This document shows positions 53,043 through 64,000 of a stretch of DNA of 64,000 nt, in pieces. A program made the position numbers and the translations under genes. Location of the stretch: the NCBI RefSeq assembly GCF_000275845.1, contig NW_006766883.1:386182-450181 (forward strand), read 5' to 3'. Numbering within the stretch: position 1 is the first letter of the stretch; every line of letters starts with the position of its first letter. The notes beneath the pieces were generated by a model. It was not told where the DNA came from, did not search any database, and saw nothing but the letters and a program-made list of their open reading frames with translations. Origin of the DNA: Dichomitus squalens LYAD-421 SS1 (Eukaryota; Basidiomycota; Agaricomycetes; Polyporales; Polyporaceae).

Positions 53043-54790
53043 TCACCGATCTCGTTCCACCACGTGTATACCGCCCACCGCGGCGTTGTGACGAACCAGC
53101 GCAGGACGTCCCGGGGGCGGTGCCGTGTCCGGGACGTCAGCAAAGCGGGGGCACGGACACGTCTTCCACGGCCGCGCGCAGAGATAGCAGAACTCCTTCT
53201 GGCACCGGCACGTCATGTGATAGCAGCCCACGGTGAGCTCTACGAGGTGTTTGCACGAGGGGCAGCGCTGCCAACCCTCCTCCTGCCCGAGTTCGAGCAC
53301 GACGTCGTCCGAGTGGTCCGCGCATGTGCGGCCTGGGTGCGCGGCGAGCTTGCAGCTGCCACAGGTCTGTGCGCGACAGGAAGGCGAAGTGCAGGCGATG
53401 GACGTAGGGGAGGCTGTCGCAGCGCCTAGGAATGCGGAGCAGGCAGGGATGTGGCAGTAGATGCGGTCCTTGGTGCCGAACTCGCGGCTCTTCTTCTCGT
53501 AGAGTTCGATCAGGGAGCTGTCAAGGAACGGCCATGCATCGTCGAGTTTAATAGGCTGTTGACAGCACTTCGGAGGGAAGAGCGTCTCGTCGCGAGTCGC
53601 GTTCTCGAACATGAGACGGAGGCAGGAGACGTCGAGGTGGTGTCCGCAGGGCGTGTCAATAACCATACCCTCTATCTCGTCTCCGCAAACCACACAGGAT
53701 GGGAGAGACGTGGGTTCTGGTGGATCATTGTCATGAGAAGGGCTGTAGTCGAGTAGGAGGGAGAGTTCGTCTTCGTCTTCGGTTTCGTCTTCAGGGGATG
53801 CAGGGGTCTGAGGAACGAACGCTAAGCGTCTATTTCGTATGTCGGGGGAACTAGAGCGACTCCTATACGTGTATCAGCTGCAATACCCACATATACGGGT
53901 GGCATATAGTACACACCTGGTGGGCCCCGCAAGCCGGGCTTCCTCGTACGGCCCAACAGATAGGTCGAGAAGCCAGTTGGACGACGCTGTCGAGTTTTGG
54001 GAGCTACGAGGGATTATCGCAGCATTTGATGCGAGATCGTCCGCAGAGTACGCTCCAAAGCTTGGTGCACGAGTATAGAGTGAATAAATGGGAAGGGAGC
54101 TGGAAGGAGATCCGAAACGGGTTACGCTATGGCATGTATGCGGTCAGCGGAAACCCAAAGCAGCATGGGCGAAAACTGATAATTACATGCGCCCTCTCCT
54201 CGTACCCGGCCCAGAACCGGATGCTTCGGTGGTGTGGTCGAGCGGCGGAGAATCGGACTGCCGTGATGAGTTGCTTCTGCAAACCTAATCCGTCATCTCG
54301 CCAGATAGAGGTGATCCTCGAGTTCTTACCTGCTCTTGCCACGAAGCCTCGGGGGAGGTCGCGGAGGAGGCTCTCTCCCTTGCGACAGCGCTACCGCCAT
54401 GAGATGGTCGTAGTGGGCCATCTCCTCCATCTCCATCAACTCATCCAGGAGTTCCTCGTCCACTGAGCCGTTAGCGAGATGATCTTTGGTGTGTATGAGT
54501 AGTCCCTCAGCTTCCTCTGCAAACAACGCGAGCGCAAGGTCATGGTCACTCAGGTCAACTACCGAGTGAGAGCTCTCGCGCTTGGCTAGGATGTCGTCGA
54601 TATCGTCGACACTCATGGTAGATATCAACCCCATGAGTGCCGAGAGGCCATCCTGGAGAGGGGGAACTGGTTTACGCCTGACGGGTGATGTTGTTCGCTT
54701 CAATGGAGGTATTGGGGACTTATCGAGGCTAGCAGATGTGCGAGGAGGTGTCGGAAGTGCAAGAGAAGCGTTAGCGACGCGCATTGCCAT
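53043..54790 (-). CDS. RBR-type E3 ubiquitin ligase (RING1-IBR-RING2), second in the window
   Basis: RING-between-RING ligase of the fungal/ARIH-like type without an RWD domain. Exon 1 (54790-54330) gives MAMRVANASLALPTPPRTSA and a long helical region with an acidic LALALFAEEAEGLLIHTKDH and LDELMEMEEMAHYDHLMAVA. Exon 2 carries SFGAYSADDLASNAAIIPRS. The last exon holds the catalytic unit: RING1 CVVCGDEIEGMVIDTPCGHH, LDVSCLRLMFENATRDE and FPPKCCQQPI. The IBR is RIYCHIPACSAFLGAATA, CTSPSCRAQTCGSCKLAAH. RING2 is QRCPSCKHLVELTVGCYHMT followed by CRCQKEFCYLCARPWKTCPC; the catalytic Cys should be in the GCYHMTC segment. About 420 residues. Unlike the ITT1-like gene it has no RWD domain, so its substrates should differ. 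Start taken at MAMRV; MRVAN two codons later is equally possible. Confidence 0.85.
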
Positions 54791-55979
54791 GGCTGTGGGT
54801 GGATGTATGAGAGAGGGAAGGAATTGCAGATCCAGCGGCCACACTGGATGCTAATATATAGACATTTGGTCGCTGCAGCAAAAACGTTGAACGCGGAGGC
54901 TATGCGCCCGCGCGCAGACAGAGACGGGAGAACGAGGCAACCCCGTAGTGAGGCGGCCAGAAAGTTTCGGACCTTCGAGTTTGACTGCCCACAATGATTG
55001 GATTTGAGGTAGCAAGGGACAAGGACGTCCTTTGCATGGAGCTCTAGATCCTCCTCATATTACTTCAGTTCAAGCTCTCGTTGCATGGTTCGTCGGCGTG
55101 CAGGAGTTCAGTTGCACGTATAGTGAAGTACGCCTTCGTCAATCGAGAGCGTTCCGTCGCCTGTATAAGTAACATTATTCAGTGCGCCAGGCAGCTATCG
55201 AGACGTGAGACGCAACGTACTTTTACTCACACCCCTTTAGTGGAGACGAGTACCCAAAGAGTTGCAATCCGAAGGGATCGACAGCAGGGCGATGCCGATC
55301 CTCGTTGTCCTGGATTTGTCTGGATGAAGCTGATGTGAGAAGGCTGACCGTCCGTCAAACTCGGACCGGACCATGTAATCTCATACGAAGACAGTGTGTG
55401 CATGTGAAGGGCGTGTGGCGAGCTTCCTGCTGCAGCAAACATGGACGCGTGCAGTTAGGCAACAAGTATAAGGTTATGAACGTGCCAGAGTTGCATCGAG
55501 TGCGGCGCTTACTGTGGGTGGCAGTGTACGTGTGTCCCCGCGTTGCACCGTGTTTTTACGACATCCGGTGAAGGCATGCTGGAGCCCGCCGATACTAAGC
55601 ACCTCTCGCACCGTCCTCGCCCCTTTGAGTCGCGCGCCCTAGATGCCATGCTCACCCTATTACCTACAGCTCAAGAGCGAACGTATCCCAAGTACCGTCA
55701 GCCAGCGGCCCGTCTCCGCTTTCTGGCTAGGTCACGCCGCCGTTCACCTCCGTTCTGCCGAGTTCAACGAAGAGTAGCAGACGGCTTCTGCATCACGTTC
55801 AATGGCCTGTCGTCCGTCATCTGACCGGAGACCATGTACTCTGACGCCGATGGCCGCTTCCATCATTCCCGCCCCGACACCGCACTCCATTCGAGACCTC
55901 TCATTTTGCCTTAAAAGCCACTCCTCCTCTCACCCCCCCTTTTTCTGACCGCCTAGTCGAGCCACGCCCGCACCTTGCC
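54791..55979. other. Gene-poor interval and GH27 promoter
   Basis: About 1.2 kb. No supported gene; the frames near 55543-55824 and 55081-55338 show no family features. Close to 55911 a TTAAAAG element followed by a CT-rich leader is a reasonable core promoter for the alpha-galactosidase gene. Confidence 0.45.
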
Positions 55980-57907
55980 ATGGCACGCAAACTCCTCGCT
56001 CTCGTCTCGGCAGTGCCAGTGGTTGTGGCGCTCAACAATGGCTTGGCACTAACTCCTCAGATGGGGTGGAACACCTGGAACCATTTCGGCTGCGGCATCA
56101 ACCAGGACACCATCGTGAACTCGGCCAAAGCCCTCATCTCCAACGGCTTGGACAAGCTGGGTTATGAATGTGAGTACGAACCACGCAGCTGCGATTGAGT
56201 CCGAGAGCCTCATTGTGAACACGCGTCCGTCTGCAGATGTCCTCGTCGACGACTGTAAGCTCTTCCTCCTCATTGCGGTAACACAGCTTTGTTGACGCGT
56301 TGCAACAGGCTGGCAAGCTGATGCTCGCGACCCCGACACCGGTGCTCCTGTCGAGGACAAGAGCAAGTTCCCGGATGGCATCAAGGCCGTCGCGGACCAG
56401 GTACACTCTCTGGGTCTGAAGGTACGCAGCCATACGAGCGCGATCGCTCCCCGCCTCATGTGCTCCTAGTTCGGCATCTATAGCAGCGCCGGAACGTAAG
56501 CAGCAGTTTTAGTCGAGTGGTGTCCTAGTGCCGTAAAGCAGACTGAACTTCGACGTCAGGTATACATGCGGCGGCAAGTTTGGTTCCCTGGACTACGAGG
56601 AAATCGACGCGAAGACGTACGCTTCCTGGGGCGTCGATTACCTCAAGTACGACAACTGCAACAACGAAGGCCGTGCCGGTACACCCCAGATCTCGTACGA
56701 GCGGTACAATAACATGTCGCAGGCTTTGAATGCGACGGGGCGTCCCATTCTTTATTCCATGTGCAACTGGGGCGAGGACGGTCCATGGAACTTCGCCGTT
56801 GTACGTCATATGCTATTTTCGAAAACATCTGCGAAGCGTGACGATTACCTTCTTGGCAGAACATTGCGAACAGTTGGCGGATCTCCGGAGATATTTACGA
56901 CGTGAGCCGATTTTGCACATCTAACAACGAGGGGAGAATGTTGACTGCGTTGCAGAATTTCGACCGTTATGATGACCGCTGCCCATGCACAAGCATGCTG
57001 GACTGCAAGCTGGCTGGATTCCGTGAGCGAATCTTATACGTGCGCACATGAACGTCTGTGCTGATTGCCCGCCTCAGATTGCGCTATGTCTCGCATCATC
57101 GATTTTTCTGCTCCTCTGGGGCAGAAGGCGGGTAAGGGCCACTGGAATGATCTCGACATGCTCGAAGTCGGCAATGGTGGTATGACCTACGACGAGTATG
57201 GTGAGTGAATCCTAAGCAGTGACAGAGTGCCAGCCTTACAGCTCATTGCCTAGTCACGCACTTCTCAATGTGGGCCCTTGCAAAGAGTCCTCTCATTCTC
57301 GGTAACGACGTCACCGACATGGTTAGTTGCCCTGCATATGGTGGCTATATCGCTTACAAATGATGTTTGGGCACGCAGTCGGATGAAACAAAGCAAATCA
57401 TCACCAACGATGCTATCATCGCTGTGAACAAGGACACCAACGGTTCTCCCGCCATCCGTGTATGGAAGAAGCCTGTTTCCCAGGGCGGCGACATCCAGCT
57501 TTGGTCCATTACTCTTGTAAACTAGTAAGTACTTCCATCTCTGCCATCACGGCATGCGTACTCACCCACGGAACACTCTTCCCAGCCAGTGGGTCTTCGC
57601 CGTTCTGAACACTTCCCCTGTAAACCAGACGGTGGATATCTCGCTCCTCGACGTCTTCATTGATCAGGGTAGCTCCTTCGGCTCTGGCACATTCACCCTC
57701 TCCGACCTCTGGCAGAAGGACTCGTCTGGCAACTGGGGCGCCTCGGTTGGCAACGCCCAAGGCACATTCACCGTTTCGGTCAACAGCCATGCCACTCGCG
57801 TCTTCAAGGCAGTCCCGGCGTCGTCGTCGTCCAGACGAGAATTTGAGACTGTTGACGATCCTCATGCGTACTACCCTGGCGGCGACTCTCGCGAGTTGCT
57901 CTTGTGA
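55980..57907 (+). CDS. Secreted GH27 alpha-galactosidase
   Basis: Removes terminal alpha-1,6-galactose from galactomannan, raffinose-type sugars and glycolipids outside the cell. Signal peptide MARKLLALVSAVPVVVA, then the GH27 start LNNGLALTPQMGWNTWNHFG. Further blocks: NGLDKLGYEYVLVDDCWQAD, FPDGIKAVADQVHSLGLKFG, TYTCGGKFGSLDYEEIDAKT, and WGVDYLKYDNCNNEG, whose Asp in KYDNC is the nucleophile. SWRISGDIYDNF holds the likely acid/base Asp. GHWNDLDMLEVGNGGMTYDE and HFSMWALAKSPLILGNDVTD complete the barrel. The C-terminal beta domain runs from QWVFAVLNTSPVNQTVDISL to the end. About eleven exons including an 18-nt exon (56237-56254) coding for VLVDD. Around 440 residues, normal for fungal AGL enzymes. 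Fits a plant-biomass degrader. Confidence 0.93.
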
Positions 57908-58519
57908 GGGGAAAAGAGCTGGGATGGAAGAATAGTTGGATGAAGACGAAACTAGCGTATTCGGGGATGGAAATAGGTTTGCTCTCGTACGCTGTGTGCG
58001 CGCATGCTTGTAAGATAGATGGATTGCTGGCATGGACCGTAACGTGGCTGTGTTGTGAGTGCATACGCGAACTCCGACTAGCGCACCGAGACATCATATG
58101 TATTGTATACTGTACCATCCTTTCAGTACCTGTTGCAACATCTGGGAGTCGTAGCAAGCACTCCCCATTTGTACATACCTCTCAGTGCTTAGTGAATGGA
58201 TACTCTTTCGAGTTACGAAGGGTGATCCCACAGCCGAACACAAGATAGATTATGACACATGCAGGTGTAGCCTCGTCTGTTGCGCCAGATACAGAACGCG
58301 AGGAGTATCCGAGAGAGGATGCGGTCGAACACTACGCTTGCCAAAGTGAGGTGTCTGCAGCTGTCAGGCGCTTGACTGGCGTCTATCGGAGAACTGAGGA
58401 AGTTTGCGGACAAGCGCCACTATCACCTCTCCTGGGTGCGCTCGGACACAGACCGCGAATCATCATCTTGACTCTCTTCTCCTTTCCTGACGGCCTCCCA
58501 CGTCCTCCGTAGGCCAACA
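57908..58519. other. Intergenic between GH27 and the RBM26/27-like gene
   Basis: About 610 bp with no gene recognised. It combines the 3' region of GH27 with the promoter of the downstream gene. Confidence 0.45.
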
Positions 58520-61500
58520 ATGCTTTACGACCCTGATACTGCCAACCATCTCAAGCCATGGCTTATCCGAACACTTGAACCAATGTCAGTAGCGCCGCGT
58601 TCACGTTGCTTCTCGTGGAGTAACAGATGCCTAACACCGTTCCTTTGTCCCGTAGATGCGACGCAGAGCCTAGCGCGCTCGCGGACTACATCCTTGCCCT
58701 GCTCAAGCATCAGGCGCCCGAATCCGAGCTACGGAAAGAGCTGATAGCACAGCTGGAGGAGTTCTTGGAGAAAGGTGCGTGCATTACATTGGCCATGCCA
58801 CTGAGGCACTGACATGGATACGTCTGCGGGATGCTGCGTAGAGTGCCCCCCATTTGTTGACACACTCTTCACCGCGCTGCGGACCAAGTCTTACCTCCCC
58901 TACTCCGCAACTGCTTCATCGTCTTCCACCGGCTTCGCCTCGTCGAGCGCGGCTGCGGGCGACAGCGGCATCCCCATACCCGTGGACGCACTCCTCTCAT
59001 TAAACTCCTCGTCACCTGAACGCAGCCGGAAACGCGGCATTGACGACGACTACGATCAGCATGGGCCCTCGAAGGGCGCACGGCTGAGTCACGACGGGCA
59101 GTTTTCGCGATATGGTGGGCGTGGACGCGGTGACGACCGGTCATCATGGGGCGGGAGGGGCGACCGTGGGGCACGCATGGAGCTGAATGGTGGACGCGCT
59201 GACTACATGGACGGCGGGATGCAGGGAATGCAGATGAACGCGAACGGGCGTGGGGGCCAGGGTTACCGGCCACCCGAACAACGGCGTGGAATATGTCGGG
59301 ACTATCACAGTGAGTCGCCATATGCGTTCATATCTCGTCGTTTTGTACCTCATAGCGTTTCATGTTCGCCCCGCTGGCAGACAACGGCTACTGTGCGCGG
59401 GGCGTTTACTGCAAGTACAGCCATGGCGACGACGCTGTCATCCCCTCACAGTTATTCCCTATGGGCCCGGGTGGGATGCCCTTCTTGCCAATGATGGGTC
59501 CGGGAGGCATGCCGTTCCCTATAAATGCTGCTGCGGGTGGCGTGTATGACCCCCACGAGCGGATGGATATGAGGCCGATGGGTGGCATGGGTATTGGGCG
59601 CGGCCAGAACGCACGACCAGCCGTATTGCCGCGGACAGAGGATAGAGATAGCTCTATGGGCCAGAATCCCGGGGAGTTGCCAGTCATCCAGGATCTGACA
59701 CCTCAGGTGCCGATCGAGGACGTGTCGCCCCATAACAGCGGTGAAGCCTTCCGACAGCAGCAACAGGCGCTCCCTATGGACGGTGTCGTGCCCACAGGCG
59801 AGATGAACGGCGGTGGACCTGCCCCCTATCTCCCTGGTCCCAGTACTGACGGACACGCTCCACAACAACGGCCGTACAACGCAAATGGGCGTGGTGGCGG
59901 CAGGGGGAGGGGTCGTGGCATATTTGGCGGCGATGCACAGAGTTTCCGCCCCACGCAGAAGCGCGACGACAAAACGCTTGTTGTGGAGAAGATCCCGGAG
60001 GACAGGTTGTCGCTCGGGGCTGTCAATGACTGGTTTAGCAAGTTCGGCACAGTCACGAATGTCGCTGTCGATGCTGCGAGCGCGAAAGCTCTCGTCAGCT
60101 TCACCAACCACGAGGATGCGCATAAGGCATGGAAGTCGGAGGAGGCCGTCTTCGGCAACCGGTTCGTCAAGGTCTTCTGGCACCGGCCCATGGAGGGTCA
60201 CGGACAGGTCGGCCAGCGTATGCTTGCCGCGTCTGCGAACGTTGTCGCGCAGAGAGCAGTAGGGACATCAGCCCCGACTTCCTCAGCTGCTGCACCTGAA
60301 GGCTCCCCTGCTCCTCAACCCCCTACTACCTCCGCTGCACCTGCCTCTCGCACCCCTTCTTCATCGTCCTCGGCTGCAGCCGCACTTGCTGCGAAGCAGA
60401 AGCTGCTGGAGCAGCAGATCGCGGAGCAGAAGTCGCTCATGTCTCTGCTTACCACAGCGTCTCCTGAGGAGAAGAAACATATCATGGCCCGCCTACGTAA
60501 ATTGGGCGAGGAAATGAAGCCATCTCCCACACCAGCAGCCGCCTCCTCTTCCCTGTCTCCTCCTGCCGCCCCCTCATTTGTACCCCCAAAACGTGCCGTG
60601 AGCTCGACACCTCGCACCGAGGACCAAGAGCGGGCAGAGCGCGAACGGTTGGATAAGGAGTTGGAGCTACAGCGCGCCGAGGGTGATGGCGAGGAAGAGA
60701 GCACCGAGGAACTGAAAGCGAAGCTTGAGAAGCTTAAGGCTGAGGTACGTCATTTCCGCTTCGTTTCCAACATACCTTAGATCAGTTCCGCTAATTATGA
60801 TGCTTACTTCCAGGCTGCGAGCCTCGGCATACCCGTCACCACGGATACCTCGTCCTCGTATGGCAGCTCGACATACCGGCCGTACCGCGGTCGCGGCAGG
60901 GGCGGCCCACGATCCTTCTACCGCGGCGCGACGCGAGGCGGGCCCCCGCGGGCGAGCATGAGGCTTGACAACCGTCCAAAGAAGCTCCTCGTCAAAGGCG
61001 CGTCCGCGGAGTCCCTGCAGGCCGTGCGAGACTGGTACGAGGTGCGTACAGTCTCATGTTGGCGTCTTCATGCCATGTCATCATGTGTGTGAGCTCGTTG
61101 TTGGGCGCATGTGCTGATGGTGGCCCTTGTGCGCGTGTAAACAGACGACCGGACAGGTAGAGTCGGTCGAGACGACGGACGGCGGCGATGTGCTTGTGTC
61201 CTTCCGGAGTCGTGCCGCGGCTGAACAGGTAAGCACCCCTCTTCCACATACGCCATCGTGCCTTGTGTGCGTGCGATGCGCCTTCCGTTCGATGCTAACC
61301 CTCTTTGTTGCAGGGTTTCGCGAAAGGCTCACACATTGCTTTGGTCGGGCCTGTGCAGGTCTCCTGGTTCACCGGGCATGCCACGGGGACTCTCACTCAG
61401 GCACTTTCGGCGGCCACAGCGTCATCTGGGACCGATTCGCAGAAGAACGCCACCGTGACACACAGCCCATCGGCGCCTGCGGACGATACAGACTCGCACA

Positions 61501-61571
61501 TGCTTCAAGAGGAGGTCGAGCCGGAGGCGGGTGGATGGGCCGCTGACGAGGACGGGTTCGGCATGATGTGA
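58520..61571 (+). CDS. CCCH/RRM RNA-binding protein, RBM26/27-Rmn1-like
   Basis: Nuclear RNA-binding protein of the group that in animals (RBM26/27) and fission yeast (Rmn1) links polyadenylated RNA to the exosome. N-terminal PWI-like helical domain: MLYDPDTANHLKPWLIRTLE, SALADYILALLKHQAPESE, LIAQLEEFLEKECPPFVDTL. A Gly/Arg-rich stretch (RYGGRGRGDDRSSWGGRGD) leads to a CCCH finger, CRDYHNNGYCARGVYCKYSH, with spacing C-X8-C-X5-C-X3-H restored by splicing. Then Met/Gly/Pro-rich low complexity and RRM1 (KTLVVEKIPEDRLSLGAVND, FVKVFWHRP). A coiled coil (SSSAAAALAAKQKLLEQQIA, RAERERLDKELELQRAEGDG) precedes a Gly/Arg patch and RRM2 (KKLLVKGASAESLQAVRDWY, DVLVSFRSRAAAEQGFAKG). About 900 residues, about eight exons. 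The PWI-CCCH-RRM-RRM order is diagnostic for the RBM26/27 group. Confidence 0.9.
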
Positions 61572-62280
61572 TGATCGTGGACCGAGTCGTTCTCGAAGTG
61601 CACTGCGCGTTCCCAAATGCTACTGCAAGTGCAATAGCAAATGTCCCGGTTCCTTCTTTCGTCTCTTCATGCTCCTTTGTAACCCTACATTACTGTGGCT
61701 CGGGTCGTAATGACGAGACCAGCGGTGGCCTCAAAATTAGTCCATGCCACCGATCGCCTTCTGGCGTAGCCTATACCTCTCATGCGTGCCATGCCGGTGG
61801 ACGAAGCGGAAAGCGGACCGCAGCAAACATCTTTGTTTCTCCCCTTCGCAGGGTGCATAGTGTATTGAATCACCCGGCGCTGGACGTAGGCTCTGATATG
61901 GCGTGCGCATAGTATTGGGCTGGATCTGTTGGTGATATAATGTTTGCTATAATGCAAACGGATCGTGCGGCGACTTCTCTTCCGACCAATTTCTACTAAT
62001 GGACTATCCCCGATGCCCAGCTCTTGCTCCTTCTCCTTTGTAACCCTCCCCTCTGTACCCACGCTCGTGTGAATAGTGTTAGGTTCCTACGGTATGCAAC
62101 CCGTCAATCAAACCCAAGGACATGCGCATATGCGCGTATGTACTTGATGCAACATCATACAGTAAATTAACTGTGTCCTAGCGTTCGCGCGAGAACCCCG
62201 CGTGCGCTGTCCGGAAACGATCGCAACGAGTCTCCCCGACCTCGACCATGACCACGCAAGGTTTACGCCACTCGCGTATG
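61572..62280. other. Convergent 3' regions
   Basis: About 700 bp between two converging genes. A 16-bp string (GTAACCCT-type) recurs near 61678 and 62038 next to TCTCCTTT-like sequence, a short dispersed similarity of unclear meaning. No gene is supported. Confidence 0.4.
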
Positions 62281-63793
62281 CTACGAGACGGCGCTCTTCC
62301 GCGCGGCCGCCGTCTGTGACTTCGAGCGCGACTTGCGCAGCTTGCCCGACGAGCCCGAGCCTGACAGCGGCATGCTGTACGCGGACGGGGGCCCCACGGG
62401 GACGGCCCCCGTCGCAGACGCACCTGACGCGGGTTCGGACGGTCGCGCAGCCTCTCTCGGCCGGCCGCGCGCGATGTGGTCTCCCGGGAATGATGTCGGG
62501 GGCGTGGGGTAGGCATCCGCGGCTGTGACCGTGTCCGAGCTCGCGCTCATGTACACGGACGGCACGGGGGGCACCGCGGGCGGAGGCATCATCTCCATCT
62601 GCTGCGGCACGGACGAAGAGCGCGCATGGCCCGAGGATGGGACGGGTGGGCGCGAGTCCTCCGCGCTGAAGGCGGCGGATTGGGACTGCGCGCGGCGCAC
62701 GTTGCCTGCGCTGGTGGAACTGGTCGCAGAGAGGTTGCTCCGCGAGCGCTGGTACGGCGGGCGCGATCCGGCTGGGGCGCAGAGAGAAGACAAGGGAACT
62801 CAACGAAACAACGCGAAGGAGGGAACGAGGACACGACTCACCATACGAGTTGCTTGGACTGCCGTTGGAGGATGATGGCCTTGAGGACTGACGGGAACCG
62901 ACCACGACCCATGGGTCTGCCATACTTCTGCGGTCTCCAGCGGCGCTGTAGAAGCTGTAGGACCTCTCCACTCCCTCCGGAGGCGCGTACAGCTGGGGAG
63001 CCAAAGGGGTGGGGAGTACGATCTGGATGTTGCTGTGGATAGAATGGGCAGGACCGCGTAGGGTGTTGCCAGAAGTCGAGTGTGAGGTCTGCACGGAGTG
63101 CATCGTGCCCGAGGACGAGACGACAGATGTCGGCCGTTGGCGCGAGCGCGACGCGCGCGGGGGCCTTGAGCGCGCAGGAGTAACCATGACTGACGCGGAA
63201 GACTCGACAGAGTGACTGACATCTGAAGGCGATGTGGGAACCAACACCGCGTTGACGTCTGAGATGCCATCACTGGATGAGCTTACAACGCTGGCCATGC
63301 TGGCGTGCGGGTTGTTGCTGACGGGCAGGAAGGCCGGATTCGGGGGCAAGAGGTCCTCGGTCGTGGACGGAGTCGGGAAGGGCGAGCCCTCGAGGGAGTC
63401 GACGGCCCAGCTGCTCTCGCGGGTCGGACCGCGGCTCACTGAGATGTCGGGACTACTGCGGATGAGGGAGGCGCTGCTCCCGCTGGCGGAGAGGAAGTGT
63501 GAGTAGGCACGCGGCTTCTGGTGGTAGGGAAGAGGATCGAGCCATGTGGTGGGACGAGGGGCACGGTCGGCGAAAGACGAGAGTTGCTGCTCGCGGTGGT
63601 GGGCGAGGTCTTGGGGAGGGGGTAAGGGGATGGTGGAGCGGCGGAACTGACGAGCGAAGAAACGCCAGGCGAACAGGGCGAATGCAAGAGCAACGACCGA
63701 AGCTGCGACGACGGCTATGATGATGATTGTGGAAGTAGAAATTTTGGAGGAGCTGGAACTGTCCCTGGGGACGAGGGACGGGACATCGGGCAT
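62281..63793 (-). CDS. Single-pass membrane protein with long disordered Ser/Pro cytosolic part
   Basis: Two exons; the donor GTGAGT lies near 62845 and the acceptor near 62775. Start MPDVPSLVPRDSSSSSKIST at 63793 (an upstream in-frame Met at 63883 is possible). One clear membrane helix, IIIIAVVAASVVALAFALFA, directly followed by WRFFARQFRRS, whose positive charges place the C-terminus inside the cell. The remaining 420 residues are disordered: Ser, Pro, Arg and Thr with many possible phosphosites. The short N-terminal part before the helix is Ser-rich and would be outside. The architecture of short ectodomain, one helix and long disordered tail recalls fungal mid2/WSC-like or SKG6-type membrane proteins, but there is no Cys-rich WSC domain. 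The assignment stays generic. Confidence 0.75.
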
Positions 63794-64000
63794 AGTCTGG
63801 GATCCAGAGCGGGCGGGCTTGGGGTAGTCTGTTGCTAGTCGCGACCTTGTGGGTCGTAAGAAGGCGGCAGGTAGGGTGAGCAAAGGAGCGTGCTGAAAAG
63901 AGTGGCGGAGCGATGGGCGATATTAATACATAAACAAGAGAGCCTCGCGCGGCCGTCGGTAAGGAGTGTCGAGATGGCAGTTGGCGGTGCGCTTTGAGCC

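Noticed and set aside
59452..60201. 249-codon minus-strand open frame
   Set aside because: Antisense shadow of the RBM26/27-like gene, with no domain of its own.

Overview
The window is nuclear DNA from a filamentous basidiomycete, most likely an Agaricomycete mushroom of the Polyporales type. The evidence is dense genes broken by many introns of about 50-60 nt with GTRNGT donors and YAG acceptors, small proteins typical of basidiomycetes, and housekeeping genes (TIM10, frataxin, VMA5, PSF1, BDF1, MPH1) that read as fungal. No bacterial, viral, CRISPR or rRNA sequence was found, and no tRNA could be supported. Nearly all genes were rebuilt by joining exons by eye, so outer limits are firmer than every internal junction.

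Layout. 0-5.2 kb: partial UTP4 (-), TIM10 (+), a SERF/At2g23090-type zinc finger (-), a gene-poor stretch and an unknown protein (-). 5.5-12.8 kb: L-threonine aldolase (+) and the very large URB2 ribosome-biogenesis gene (-). 13.3-25.5 kb: a small His/Cys protein (+), an ITT1/RNF14-type RBR ubiquitin ligase (+), a multi-KH RNA-binding protein (+), V-ATPase subunit C (-), a two-domain rhodanese (+) and a small unknown protein (-). 27-32 kb: a BIM1-like secreted copper protein (-) directly next to a CTR-family copper transporter (-), an uncertain gene, a single-domain mitochondrial rhodanese (+) and frataxin (+). 32-47.4 kb: an unknown protein (-), WDR70 (+), the double-bromodomain protein BDF1 (+), a G-patch/C2H2 protein with GW motifs (-), the FANCM/MPH1 helicase (+) and the complex I Fe-S factor IND1 (-). 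47.4-50.6 kb: a gene-poor block with a decayed gene and a six-copy minisatellite. 50.6-64 kb: a LysM secreted protein (+), PSF1 (-), a second RBR ligase (-), GH27 alpha-galactosidase (+), an RBM26/27-Rmn1-like RNA-binding protein (+) and a single-pass membrane protein (-).

Functional themes. The BIM1-like gene and the CTR transporter are neighbours on the same strand. In Cryptococcus these two families act together in copper acquisition. Two copper-regulator-like motifs lie in the gap between them. Frataxin, two rhodaneses and IND1 add an iron/sulfur flavour over the same 24 kb, though this may be chance. UTP4 and URB2 both serve ribosome biogenesis, and MPH1 and PSF1 serve DNA replication and repair. 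The least explained pieces are the minisatellite whose units begin with alternating 5' splice-site-like sequences, the C-to-T-decayed pseudogene beside it, and the GW-rich tail of the G-patch protein.
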